Assembly: GCA_016744435.1 (NCBI GenBank)
Contig: JADGEJ010000019.1
Location: forward strand, 1 to 64,000
DNA from: Lentibacter sp.
GTDB lineage: Bacteria; Pseudomonadota; Alphaproteobacteria; Rhodobacterales; Rhodobacteraceae
DNA: 64,000 nt
Direction of reading: 5' to 3'
In this document: in pieces, positions 51,655 to 59,158 of the stretch
Layout: each line of letters begins with the position of its first letter
Numbering within the stretch: the stretch's first letter is position 1
Notes under the pieces: model-generated
What the model was told of the DNA's origin: nothing
The model's database searches: none
Seen by the model: the letters and a program-made list of their open reading frames with translations, nothing else
Translations under genes and position numbers: made by a program

Positions 51655-51894
51655 AAACTGGGCTGAGCCGCGCCAGTCGCTCATCGCCAACTCGCGGCTG
51701 TCTTTGATGCCCATGCGCCGCTGCTCTGGGGTGTCGACCATGAACAGCCCGCCGAGGCTCCAGAAAGCCTGCCCGCCAAGCGACTGCGGACCTTCCATAT
51801 CAAGCATAAGAACGCGCTTGCCACGCAAGACAGCTTCATGCGCGGCGGCCATTCCGGCCAGCCCCGCGCCCACAACGATAATGTCTGATGTCAT
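51655..51894 (-). pseudogene. Truncated FAD-binding dehydrogenase (N-terminal remnant)
   Basis: The frame begins MTSDIIVVGAGLAGMAAAHE, a dinucleotide-binding motif, and continues with SLGGQAFWSLGGLFMVD and PEQRRMGIKDS, which match the first 80 residues of the roughly 550-aa KsdD-like FAD-binding dehydrogenases. Similarity stops near 51655, after DWRGSAQFG, and the frame then runs into unrelated sequence at the start of the sulfotransferase-like ORF. No remaining part of the enzyme is seen nearby on either strand. It is best read as the remains of a deletion or replacement event. The product could not be functional. Confidence 0.75.
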
Positions 51895-51948
51895 CCAGCC
51901 GCCTCCCGGTTTTTTCAAACCTAGGAGGCAGCTGGAGGCTTGTCTAGA

Positions 51949-52101
51949 TCAAGCCGCGTCGCAGTATTGCTCATAGGCGTAATCCGGCGTGAGCTTGAAC
52001 TCTTCGTCAGAGTAATACTCATAGGCCTGATCGAGTGCTGCCAGTGCTTCTGCACGGGCTTGGTCTGTTTGAATGTCGGTGATGTTTGTCGCGTCTTGCA
52101 T
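51949..52101 (-). CDS. 50-aa small protein (below ORF-track cutoff)
   Basis: This small gene is absent from the track. It starts at ATG 52101, 8 nt after AGGAG, and encodes 50 residues beginning MQDATNITDIQTDQARAEAL and ending in a Tyr/Glu-rich tail (AYEYYSDEEFKL, DYAYEQYCDAA). The acidic, tyrosine-rich composition and the good ribosome binding site support a real gene. I recall comparable tiny acidic proteins in roseobacters but know no function. The upstream 230 bp hold its promoter region and the sdhB terminator; a pair of GCTAGC elements lies about 50 bp upstream. Confidence 0.7.
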   Translation of the reverse strand: MQDATNITDIQTDQARAEALAALDQAYEYYSDEEFKLTPDYAYEQYCDAA

Positions 52102-52272
52102 GAAGTTTGCTCCTGATTGGTGTCAAACTCCTCCCAGTTCAAAGCTAGCATGCAGCTAGCGGATTGTAATCGCTTAGTTTTGCATAGCTGTCACGCAGTT
52201 GCTGCAATGCAGCATTCCCTTTGGTTGCACTGTCCTAACGTCAGCCCGCGCAAAACCTTGCATAGCGCTCAA

Positions 52273-52310
52273 ACGAAAAGCACCCCGCCCATTTCTGAGG
52301 CGAGGTGCCA
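52273..52310 (-). terminator. Rho-independent terminator of the sdh operon
   Basis: On the minus strand GCACCTCGCC (52308-52299) pairs with GGCGGGGTGC (52289-52280) with one G-T wobble, followed by TTTTCGTTT. It lies 28 nt after the sdhB stop. Confidence 0.85.
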
Positions 52311-52335
52311 AATTCTAGCTCTTAGTTGTCTCGCG

Positions 52336-53118
52336 TCAAACGACGCGGTTAACCTGCATGCGTTTGACTTCGGCGATCGCCTTGGCAGGGTTAAGGCCCT
52401 TGGGGCAAGTCTTGGCGCAGTTCATGATCGTGTGGCAGCGGTACAGCTTGAACGGATCTTCCAGATCGTCCAAACGCTCGCCTGTTGCCTCATCACGGCT
52501 GTCGATGATCCAGCGGTAAGCGTGCAAGAGCGCGGCTGGGCCGAGGTATTTGTCAGAGTTCCACCAGTAGCTTGGGCACGATGTCGAGCAGCACGCGCAC
52601 ATGACACACTCGTAAAGGCCATCAAGTTTCTTGCGGTCATCAATCGACTGCTTCCACTCTTTCTGCGGCGCGTTTGTCTTGGTTTCAAGCCAAGGCATGA
52701 TGCTGGCGTGCTGGGCATAGAAATGCGTCAAGTCGGGGATCAGATCTTTCACCACAGGCATGTGCGGCAGCGGATAGACTTTGACAACGCCATCTTTGAC
52801 TTCGTCCATGCCGTAGATGCAGGCCAGCGTGTTGATGCCGCCGATGTTCATCGCGCAGGAGCCACAGATGCCCTCACGGCACGAGCGGCGGAATGTCAGC
52901 GTCGGGTCGATCTCGTTTTTGATCTTGATCAGCGCATCCAAAATCATCGGCCCGCAGTTGTCCATATCTAGGAAATATGTGTCAACGCTTGGCGTTTCCC
53001 CGTCGTCGGGGCTCCAGCGGTAAATGTCGAACTGGCGCACATTGGTGGCACCTGCCGGCTTGGGCCAGGTTTTGCCCGTCGTGATGCGGCTGTTTTTTGG
53101 GAGCCTGAATTGAACCAT
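52336..53118 (-). CDS. sdhB: Succinate dehydrogenase iron-sulfur subunit
   Basis: This 260-aa subunit of complex II carries three Fe-S clusters between FAD and quinone. The [2Fe-2S] cysteines are in [16 protein letters not shown] at about residue 75-90. The [4Fe-4S] and [3Fe-4S] motifs are in [16 protein letters not shown] at about 165 and [18 protein letters not shown] at about 225. It is the last gene of the sdh operon, with a good terminator after it. Two lipoprotein genes and a tiny ORF separate it from sdhA. Confidence 0.98.
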   Translation of the reverse strand: MVQFRLPKNSRITTGKTWPKPAGATNVRQFDIYRWSPDDGETPSVDTYFLDMDNCGPMILDALIKIKNEIDPTLTFRRSCREGICGSCAMNIGGINTLACIYGMDEVKDGVVKVYPLPHMPVVKDLIPDLTHFYAQHASIMPWLETKTNAPQKEWKQSIDDRKKLDGLYECVMCACCSTSCPSYWWNSDKYLGPAALLHAYRWIIDSRDEATGERLDDLEDPFKLYRCHTIMNCAKTCPKGLNPAKAIAEVKRMQVNRVV

Positions 53119-53130
53119 GTCTTTGTCTCC

Positions 53131-53232
53131 TTACACGCGAATACGCGGAGTGCTCGTGAGAGCGGTCATCATATGAGTCTGCGCGAAACGCGCGCAGGCC
53201 TTGGTGTTGATCTTGGCGTTAGAAGCACGCAT
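53131..53232 (-). CDS. Possible 33-aa ORF between lipoprotein gene and sdhB
   Basis: An ATG at 53232, 3 nt after the upstream lipoprotein stop, opens a 33-codon frame (MRASNAKINTKACARFAQTH, ending IRV) that stops 12 nt before the sdhB ATG. GGAGG lies 10 nt upstream of the ATG, inside the preceding gene, and AAGGAGA follows its stop as the sdhB ribosome site. It could be a small protein or a coupling leader for sdhB. I know no family. Confidence 0.35.
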   Translation of the reverse strand: MRASNAKINTKACARFAQTHMMTALTSTPRIRV

Positions 53233-53234
53233 TT

Positions 53235-53708
53235 TCAGTTGGCCTCCGCAACGCAGTAGCTTGTACCGCCAACAAGAACCGACCCGTCACAAGCGGTGCC
53301 GTAGCCGTTTTGCGTGCTGGGGTAAGTTCTGGTAGCGTAGCTGTCTGCTGCGGGCTCGGCTGCGTATGTTTGCGGAGCGTAATTCTGTGCCGGCACCGGC
53401 GCCACAGCTGGTGCACTCTGGCCTGACAGCAGCCGGTTTCGCGCGCATCCATTGATGCTGCGGGCTTCTGCAAGTGTCATGCCGCCGCCGCCAAGCTTGT
53501 TCGTCGCGGACAAAAGCACGCGGCCATCATTGAGTTTCAACTCGTTGATGATCAGAGCATGCGGTGTTCCAAGAGCTGCGTGGCAGGCAACAAGGGCATC
53601 CTCTTGGGCTGCATCCGGTTGCGCCAGAATTCTGTCAGCTCCAGAGTCACTGGCACCGCATCCAAGCAGGCCAAAGCTCAGCGTGAAGGCAAGTAAAGCG
53701 CGCATCAT
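53235..53708 (-). CDS. Predicted lipoprotein inside the sdh operon (1)
   Basis: This 157-aa lipoprotein has a signal peptide with lipobox FGLLGC (Cys about 17). A short globular region (EDALVACHAALGTPHALIIN) follows, then a Pro/Ala/Tyr-rich linker near residue 100-140 and a C-terminal disulfide-capable end (TACDGSVLVGGTSYCVAEAN). No family is recognised. It lies in the sdh operon between sdhA and sdhB and so is likely coexpressed with complex II. A role in assembly is conceivable but is only inferred from position. Confidence 0.75.
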   Translation of the reverse strand: MMRALLAFTLSFGLLGCGASDSGADRILAQPDAAQEDALVACHAALGTPHALIINELKLNDGRVLLSATNKLGGGGMTLAEARSINGCARNRLLSGQSAPAVAPVPAQNYAPQTYAAEPAADSYATRTYPSTQNGYGTACDGSVLVGGTSYCVAEAN

Positions 53709-53754
53709 AAGCTCCGATCCAGTGGCTGTTTGAAGAGAACCTTAGCCTGCCCCA

Positions 53755-54108
53755 TCATGCCGCCAACTGGCCGACGGAGGCCTTAGCAATGCATGTAGTA
53801 GAGGCCGGGCGCTGAAGCAAATCAGTGACCACTGCGATAGTATCGGCGTCAACGCCCGTCACGGAAGCGCGCGAGAGTTTAAACAGCTCTTTGGCGCTCG
53901 CGCTGTCTATCAGGCAATCAGAATACGGCGTGACAAGTTTGGCAGGCACGCCGACCGGCAGATGCACGGTAAGCACCTTTTCGATCGTCGCCTTAGCCGT
54001 CACGCGCGCGGCGTCATCGACGGCTTCCTGAGCTTGTTCACAAGCCGCCAGCGCGACCAGTGCAACCATGCCGAGGCTAAGCTTGATATGACGCGCCCTA
54101 GACTTCAT
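53755..54108 (-). CDS. Predicted lipoprotein inside the sdh operon (2)
   Basis: This 117-aa lipoprotein has lipobox ALAAC (Cys about 23). An acidic helical segment (EQAQEAVDDAARVTAKATIE) and a small domain with two cysteines (SDCLID and TTCIAKAS) follow. The start overlaps the sdhA stop (TGATG), so translation is coupled to sdhA. I recognise no family name, although small lipoproteins at this position recur in Rhodobacterales sdh operons as far as I recall. Function unknown. Confidence 0.78.
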   Translation of the reverse strand: MKSRARHIKLSLGMVALVALAACEQAQEAVDDAARVTAKATIEKVLTVHLPVGVPAKLVTPYSDCLIDSASAKELFKLSRASVTGVDADTIAVVTDLLQRPASTTCIAKASVGQLAA

Positions 54109-55913
54109 CAGAAGGTGCGCTCTTTCGGAGCGATACGCGCAAGGCTAATGCCGCCCTCTTTCTCGGTGGTCAGCGGCGTCTTCACAACGTCGCGGTGCGT
54201 GAGCTTAACCTTGGCACCGTTCACATGGCTAATCGTGTGAACACGCCAGTTGTCATCGTCACGCTTGGAGAAGTCTTCGTGCGCATGCGCCCCGCGGCTT
54301 TCCTTGCGCGCCTCAGCGCCGTGGATCGTGGCCAGCGCGTTTGGCATAAGGTTGCCAAGCTCAAGCGTTTCCATGAGGTCTGAGTTCCAAACGAGGCTGC
54401 GATCGGTGACTTTGAGGTCATCCATCTTGCCCGCGATGGCTGTCATCTTCTCAACACCCTGCGACAGGGTTTCTGATGTGCGGAAAACGGCAGCGTCGGC
54501 TTGCATGGTTTTTTGCATCTCAAGGCGCAGCTCGGCAGTGGCCATGTTGCCCTTGGCGTAACGCAGCGCGTCAAAGCGTTCAAACGCCTTATCAACGCTG
54601 GCTGTGTTGAGCGTCGGAATGGGCGCGTCTGCGTCCACAATCTGCCCCGCGCGAATGGCTGCGGCGCGGCCAAAGACGACCAGGTCGATCAGTGAGTTCG
54701 AGCCGAGGCGGTTGGCCCCGTGCACGCTTGCACAGCCCGCTTCGCCCACGGCCATAAGGCCGGGCACGACTGCGTTGTGGTCTTTCGGCGTCGGGTTGAG
54801 CACTTCGCCCCAGTAGTTTGTCGGCACGCCACCCATGTTGTAGTGCACAGTCGGGATAACCGGGATCGGCTCTTTGTTAACGTCAACACCGGCAAAAATC
54901 TTCGCACTTTCCGAGATGCCCGGCAGGCGTTCGGCAAGCGCTTCTGGCGGCAGGTGCGACAGGTTGAGGTGGATGTGATCCCCCTCAGCGCCCACGCCAC
55001 GGCCTTCGCGGATTTCCATTGTCATCGAGCGGCTCACATAGTCTCGCGGCGCGAGGTCTTTATACTGGGGCGCGTAACGCTCCATAAAGCGCTCGCCTTC
55101 AGAGTTGGTCAGGTAGCCGCCTTCGCCGCGCGCACCTTCGGTGATCAAGCAGCCCGAGCCGTAGATGCCCGTCGGGTGAAACTGGACAAACTCCATGTCT
55201 TGCAAAGCGAGCCCTGCACGCGCGACCATACCGCCGCCGTCGCCTGTGCAGGTGTGGGCCGATGTGGCGCTAAAGTAGGCGCGGCCATAGCCGCCTGTCG
55301 CCAGCACAACCATCTTGGCGTTGAACACGTGCATCGTGCCGTCATCAAGCTTCCAGCAGACGACGCCTTGGCATTGGCCGTCGTCAGACATCACCAAGTC
55401 AATCGCGAAGTATTCGACGTAGAACTCGGCGTTGTTCTTCAGCGACTGGCCGTAAAGCGTGTGCAAAATAGCGTGGCCTGTTCTGTCAGCCGCGGCGCAT
55501 GTGCGCTGCACGGCGGGGCCTTCGCCAAACTCGGTGGTGTGGCCGCCAAACGGGCGCTGATAAATTTTGCCTTCTTCGGTGCGCGAAAACGGCACACCGT
55601 AGTGCTCAAGCTCGTAAACAGCCTTGGGCGCTTCGCGGGTGAGATACTCCATCGCGTCAGTGTCACCGAGCCAGTCAGAGCCTTTGACAGTGTCATACAT
55701 GTGCCACTGCCAGTGGTCTGGGCCCATGTTGCTAAGCGAGGCCGCGATGCCGCCTTGCGCCGCAACCGTGTGGCTGCGTGTCGGGAAAACCTTGGTCACA
55801 CAGGCGGTGCGAAGCCCCTGCTCTGCCATGCCCAGTGTGGCGCGCAAACCCGCGCCGCCAGCGCCAACAACAACGACGTCATAGTCATGCGTTTCATATT
55901 CATATTCAGCCAT
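54108..55913 (-). CDS. sdhA: Succinate dehydrogenase flavoprotein subunit
   Basis: This 601-aa subunit oxidises succinate to fumarate on a covalently bound FAD. The dinucleotide motif [20 protein letters not shown] is at about residue 15, the FAD-linking His in [14 protein letters not shown] at about 48, and the substrate-binding region [21 protein letters not shown] at about 250 includes the active-site Arg region. [20 protein letters not shown] at about 400 is also diagnostic. It lies after sdhC and sdhD and is coupled to the following lipoprotein gene. The 420-aa ORF on the other strand is a shadow. Confidence 0.98.
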   Translation of the reverse strand: MAEYEYETHDYDVVVVGAGGAGLRATLGMAEQGLRTACVTKVFPTRSHTVAAQGGIAASLSNMGPDHWQWHMYDTVKGSDWLGDTDAMEYLTREAPKAVYELEHYGVPFSRTEEGKIYQRPFGGHTTEFGEGPAVQRTCAAADRTGHAILHTLYGQSLKNNAEFYVEYFAIDLVMSDDGQCQGVVCWKLDDGTMHVFNAKMVVLATGGYGRAYFSATSAHTCTGDGGGMVARAGLALQDMEFVQFHPTGIYGSGCLITEGARGEGGYLTNSEGERFMERYAPQYKDLAPRDYVSRSMTMEIREGRGVGAEGDHIHLNLSHLPPEALAERLPGISESAKIFAGVDVNKEPIPVIPTVHYNMGGVPTNYWGEVLNPTPKDHNAVVPGLMAVGEAGCASVHGANRLGSNSLIDLVVFGRAAAIRAGQIVDADAPIPTLNTASVDKAFERFDALRYAKGNMATAELRLEMQKTMQADAAVFRTSETLSQGVEKMTAIAGKMDDLKVTDRSLVWNSDLMETLELGNLMPNALATIHGAEARKESRGAHAHEDFSKRDDDNWRVHTISHVNGAKVKLTHRDVVKTPLTTEKEGGISLARIAPKERTF

Positions 55914-55926
55914 TGTCTCGTATCCT

Positions 55927-56298
55927 TTAAACGGCGAGCCGGATCAGGGCGAAAACGCCAACTGCGATCACAGTATAGGTGAAGCCTTGGGTTGCGATGA
56001 TCGCCAGCTTTTCTGCCGGGCCGTGCATATAGTCCTCAATCGCCTCATGCACTTCGCGCATCAGGTGCAGCATGCCAACGACCAGCGTCAGCAGCGTCAC
56101 GATCAGCGGAAACGGGCGCGCGAAATGCGCCAGCACCTCGTCATGAGTGCCGCCAAATGCGCAGGCAAAGGTGATAACAAAAAGCGGGAGAAGAACCTGC
56201 AGCAAAATCGAGCTGACAAGATGTGCCCAGTGGTGGTGCGTGCCTTCACGGGCCGAACCCATGCCAACAGCGCGCTTGCGGTCAGTGAGAAATCTCAT
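55927..56298 (-). CDS. sdhD: Succinate dehydrogenase membrane anchor subunit
   Basis: This 123-aa subunit has three membrane segments: [22 protein letters not shown]-like (first, quoted in part as [14 protein letters not shown]), [16 protein letters not shown] and [18 protein letters not shown]. The heme-ligand or quinone-site histidine region is [16 protein letters not shown]. It anchors SdhAB and helps form the ubiquinone and heme b sites with SdhC. I chose ATG 56298, with AAGGAG 6 nt upstream; the track ORF begins earlier. It lies between sdhC and sdhA with short spacers. Confidence 0.93.
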   Translation of the reverse strand: MRFLTDRKRAVGMGSAREGTHHHWAHLVSSILLQVLLPLFVITFACAFGGTHDEVLAHFARPFPLIVTLLTLVVGMLHLMREVHEAIEDYMHGPAEKLAIIATQGFTYTVIAVGVFALIRLAV

Positions 56299-56308
56299 GT
56301 CTCGCTCC

Positions 56309-56692
56309 TTAGAAAATGATCGCCACAAGGGCGGCTAGAACGGTTGCACCAATGAACATGCCGAGGCCCATTTTTTCAGAAATCGCGACTTCAAGGCAAT
56401 AGCCGAAGTCCCAGATCGCGTGGCGCAAGCGCCCGAGCATGTGGTAAAACAGCGCCCAAGTTGCGCCAAACAGCACCAGATCACCGAACCAACTGCGCAG
56501 CAGCCCGTCGATAAATGCGAATGCGCTTTCAGAGCTAGCTGCGGCCATCAGCCACCACACGGGCAGCACCGCCAACACAAACAGCGCAACCGCTGTGATG
56601 CGCACCATGATTGACGTGATCGACGTTAGCTGGGGGCGATAGATCGCCAGATGCGGTGAAAGCGGGCGTTCGACTGGTTTGCCATCGGCCAT
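56309..56692 (-). CDS. sdhC: Succinate dehydrogenase cytochrome b556 subunit
   Basis: This 127-aa subunit shows the SdhC start RPLSPHLAIYRPQLTSITSI, the signature SPHLxIY followed by the conserved Ser. The C-terminal heme-binding region is ALFYHMLGRLRHAIWDFGY, whose His residues are the expected axial ligand and partner, and there are three membrane segments. I chose ATG 56692, with AGAGGA 7 nt upstream, over the ATG two codons earlier. It is the first gene of the sdh operon. The 194-bp interval upstream has promoter space and the TGTGATCACA pair. Confidence 0.95.
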   Translation of the reverse strand: MADGKPVERPLSPHLAIYRPQLTSITSIMVRITAVALFVLAVLPVWWLMAAASSESAFAFIDGLLRSWFGDLVLFGATWALFYHMLGRLRHAIWDFGYCLEVAISEKMGLGMFIGATVLAALVAIIF

Positions 56693-56847
56693 GAGCATAT
56701 CCTCTCTTGCGGGCGCGCCGTTGCGTGCATACGGGTGGTATACACTGGCACACGTTACCCCTTTGATAACGGTTTTGGCCGTAGAGTCACGCCTCTCGGC
56801 AGAAAAATTACAGAATTTATTGTCGCATGTTGGCAGAAAAATCGTTT

Positions 56848-56878
56848 TGTGATCACACCGACATCAAGTGTGATCACA
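56848..56878. promoter_or_regulatory. Paired TGTGATCACA palindromes upstream of sdhC
   Basis: Two perfect 10-bp palindromes occur at 56848-56857 and 56869-56878, exactly 21 bp apart (two helical turns). Because each is self-complementary, they can also pair with each other as an 11-bp stem (TGTGATCACAC with GTGTGATCACA). That stem is 9 nt after the stop of the upstream secreted-protein gene and is followed on the minus strand by AAACGATTTTT. It may therefore be an operator for sdh, a terminator, or both. Confidence 0.6.
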
Positions 56879-56886
56879 CAAGCCGC

Positions 56887-57312
56887 CTAATGAAGGCTTT
56901 TCAGCACTTCTGTCAGCGTCGTGTTGAAGTTCAGAAAGGAAATCTTCATCTCGCCACGGGTGGGCGCGGCCAGCAGGTAAAGCGACATCGGAAAATCCAG
57001 TCCTTTGACGTTAAAGGTAGTCAGTTCCTGCACCATTCCGCCATTCTCGCTACGCTGCACGATGGTCTGACAGCTTTCAAAGCCGTTTGGGAACAGGCCT
57101 TCAAGCTGAGTGACAGGTTTCTCAAGCGCCCGCGACGCAGCTTGGCCCATGCTTGCGGTCGCGTAGTCGGAAAAGCCCTTGAAGTCACCGTCTAGAAACT
57201 TTTTCTTGGCAACTTCCAAGGTTTCCACAGGCTCGGCCCCGCCCATTTCGCAAAGCGGCTCAGCGAAGGCAGGGCCGGCAACAAGCGCCAAGGCAATAGC
57301 TAGCTTTTTCAT
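56887..57312 (-). CDS. Small secreted protein after mch
   Basis: This 141-aa protein starts with a clear signal peptide (KKLAIALALVAGPAFA, cleavage before EPLCEMG). A compact periplasmic domain follows, with two cysteines (PLCEMGG and ESCQTIV) and a C-terminal strand-rich region (GEMKISFLNFNTTLTEVL). I recognise no family. The start overlaps the mch stop (ATGA), so it is translated with mesaconyl-CoA hydratase although the two products act in different compartments. It is the last gene before the sdh promoter region. Confidence 0.75.
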   Translation of the reverse strand: MKKLAIALALVAGPAFAEPLCEMGGAEPVETLEVAKKKFLDGDFKGFSDYATASMGQAASRALEKPVTQLEGLFPNGFESCQTIVQRSENGGMVQELTTFNVKGLDFPMSLYLLAAPTRGEMKISFLNFNTTLTEVLKSLH

Positions 57313-58355
57313 AGCGGCATCAGCGCCCAGTAATCCAGATCAAGCAAGACATGCGGCAAGTATTTCCCATCGTCGCCCTTCAGCGTAAACGCGTCGCCGC
57401 CGGATGTCGCCACAAGGCGCAGACGCACGGCGCCAACACCGGGCGCGCTTGTTTCGGCCTTCTCCAGCACTTCCGACCACGCCTTAACCGTCAGCCCGCT
57501 AAAGCAGGGGTTGGCGTGTGCGCCGCCGTTTAGGCCAACGATCATCTGCGCATTCGCCAGCCCGTTAAAACTGAGCGCGCGCGCCATCGAGATGATGTGA
57601 CCACCATAGATAAGCCGCTGCCCGTCGGGGCGGAATGTCGCGTCAAAGTGCACCTTGGCAGTGTTTTGCCACAGGCGCGTCGCCAGCATGTGCTCGGCTT
57701 CTTCGATCGTGACGCCATCAACATGGTTGATCTGCTCGCCAACCTCGTAGTCGCCCCAGCGGTGCGGCTCGCCTGCGAGTGTGAAGTCGTATTTGCTAAA
57801 GTCCAAGCCCTCGGGAATGGCCAGATCAGCCGCCGGAATGACGCTTTGCAACTCGGGCACAATCGTCTCGGGCGCGGGCGCGTCCAAGTCGTTTTTACGC
57901 ACCATCACCCAGCGCACATATTCGAGCACAACCTCTTCCATCTGGTTGAGGCCCCGCGTGCGCACCCAGACAACGCCAGTCTTGCCGTTGCTGTTCTGCT
58001 TGAGGCCAATAACTTCACTCACCGAGCGCAGCGTATCACCGGGGTAAACAGGCTTCAGCCACTTGCCCTCGGCGTAGCCAAGGTTGGCCACAGCATTGAG
58101 CGAAATGTCAGGCACAGTCTTGCCAAAGACCACGTGAAACGCTGCCAAGTCGTCAATCGGCGAGCCTTCCAAGCCACTGTCGGCAGCAAACATGTCAGAC
58201 GAATACAGCGCATGCCGCGCGGGGTAGAGCGCATGGTACAAAGCGCGCTCCCCCTCGCCCACGGTGCGTGGCACGGCGTGTTCGATCACTTGGCCAATGC
58301 TGTAGTCTTCAAAGAAACGTCCAGTGTTCGTCTTACCTGCGTTCGTCTTACCCAT
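57309..58355 (-). CDS. mch: Mesaconyl-CoA hydratase (beta-methylmalyl-CoA dehydratase)
   Basis: This 348-aa protein has two MaoC-like hot-dog domains and matches the Mch family of the ethylmalonyl-CoA pathway, which hydrates mesaconyl-C1-CoA to beta-methylmalyl-CoA. Features are GRFFEDYSIGQVIEHAVPRT at the start, SPIDDLAAFHVVFGKTVPDI, then VRWVMVRKNDLDAP and DATFRPDGQRLIYGGHIISM. The N-terminus contains a small duplication (GKTNAGKTNT). Position next to a CitE-type malyl-CoA gene and sdh fits the Rhodobacter arrangement as I recall it. It overlaps the following secreted-protein gene by 4 nt. Confidence 0.92.
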   Translation of the reverse strand: MGKTNAGKTNTGRFFEDYSIGQVIEHAVPRTVGEGERALYHALYPARHALYSSDMFAADSGLEGSPIDDLAAFHVVFGKTVPDISLNAVANLGYAEGKWLKPVYPGDTLRSVSEVIGLKQNSNGKTGVVWVRTRGLNQMEEVVLEYVRWVMVRKNDLDAPAPETIVPELQSVIPAADLAIPEGLDFSKYDFTLAGEPHRWGDYEVGEQINHVDGVTIEEAEHMLATRLWQNTAKVHFDATFRPDGQRLIYGGHIISMARALSFNGLANAQMIVGLNGGAHANPCFSGLTVKAWSEVLEKAETSAPGVGAVRLRLVATSGGDAFTLKGDDGKYLPHVLLDLDYWALMPL

Positions 58356-58356
58356 C

Positions 58357-58560
58357 TTACTGTGCTCCTAGTTTCATATCGGGGCTGTACTCAGCCGCCA
58401 CATCTTTCGTAACAGCCTGCCCGCAGCGCATAACGCCATTCGCGGCGTCAAACGCATAAGTCGGCGCGCCGTAAAGCTCCCAGCCTTTGCTCAAGGCCTC
58501 CGAAACCTTGTGGCAAAACGCTGCCGTGTCTTCTTCTGTTAGCAATCGGTAGAGCTGCAT
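58357..58560 (-). CDS. DUF1737 domain protein
   Basis: This 67-aa protein begins MQLYRLLTEEDTAAFCHKVS and continues ALSKGWELYGAPTYAFDA, the DUF1737 pattern, ending with a short, poorly conserved tail. The function is unknown. The ATG at 58560 follows GGAGG by 5 nt, with the nnrU stop lying inside that spacer, so the genes are coupled. The longer track start is rejected. It sits between nnrU and mch in the same operon. Confidence 0.88.
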   Translation of the reverse strand: MQLYRLLTEEDTAAFCHKVSEALSKGWELYGAPTYAFDAANGVMRCGQAVTKDVAAEYSPDMKLGAQ

Positions 58561-58561
58561 T

Positions 58562-59110
58562 TCAGCCTCCAAACGGGTTGTAGCCGAGCCAAATGTGAAT
58601 GCCCGAAACAACGCTGAAGACAACAAGGCTCACCACAGCGGCGATGATCTCAGATTTGATCGGAGGTGCCTGGTATTCGCCGCGCGGGCCTTCAGCACGA
58701 TTGATGAGCAACATTTGAGCAACCGCCCAAGCCGCCAAGCCGCCGAACAGCACAAAAGACGGCGTATCGCCGTTTACCAAGAGATGCGCGATTGACCAGA
58801 CAACCGTTGCCGTTAGCTGCGCGTGGCGGATCCAGCGGGTGATCCGCGTTCCCTTGACCGATGCCGCATAGATATAGAATGCCAACAACATCAACAGGTT
58901 GTTAATGCCAACAAGTGCCGCGCTTCGGCCCCAAAAGATGCCGCCGTCGGCTGTTTTGTAGCCCACCGTCATCAGCACGATAGACACGACAAGCGCGAGG
59001 GCAACATAGCCGCGGCCCTTGTCCCCCAACGCAGCCCGCTTTTCTGGTGCGATATGTTTAAACACATGAGCAAGCCACCAAAGTGAAACCCCGATAATCA
59101 GTAATAACAT
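58562..59110 (-). CDS. NnrU family membrane protein
   Basis: This 182-aa protein has five to six membrane segments. NnrU-type features are LWWLAHVFKHIAPEKRAALG at the start, RWIRHAQLTATVVWSIAHLL in the middle and IKSEIIAAVVSLVVFSVVSG near the end. NnrU was first described beside nitric oxide reduction genes, and relatives include isoprenoid-modifying enzymes, but no denitrification or carotenoid genes are here. It is in a tight unit with the DUF1737 gene and mch, 48 nt downstream of the malyl-CoA gene. The role in this operon is unclear. Confidence 0.88.
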   Translation of the reverse strand: MLLLIIGVSLWWLAHVFKHIAPEKRAALGDKGRGYVALALVVSIVLMTVGYKTADGGIFWGRSAALVGINNLLMLLAFYIYAASVKGTRITRWIRHAQLTATVVWSIAHLLVNGDTPSFVLFGGLAAWAVAQMLLINRAEGPRGEYQAPPIKSEIIAAVVSLVVFSVVSGIHIWLGYNPFGG

Positions 59111-59158
59111 GCTGGCTTTCCTTGCTGGCTAGTTGTGTCTGCCTTAGTGCGCGAAGCT

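Noticed and set aside
54720-55982. 420-aa plus-strand ORF opposite sdhA
   Set aside because: It lies wholly antisense to the highly conserved sdhA frame, has a His/Arg/Val-rich shadow composition and no ribosome site. It is a GC-rich mirror ORF.
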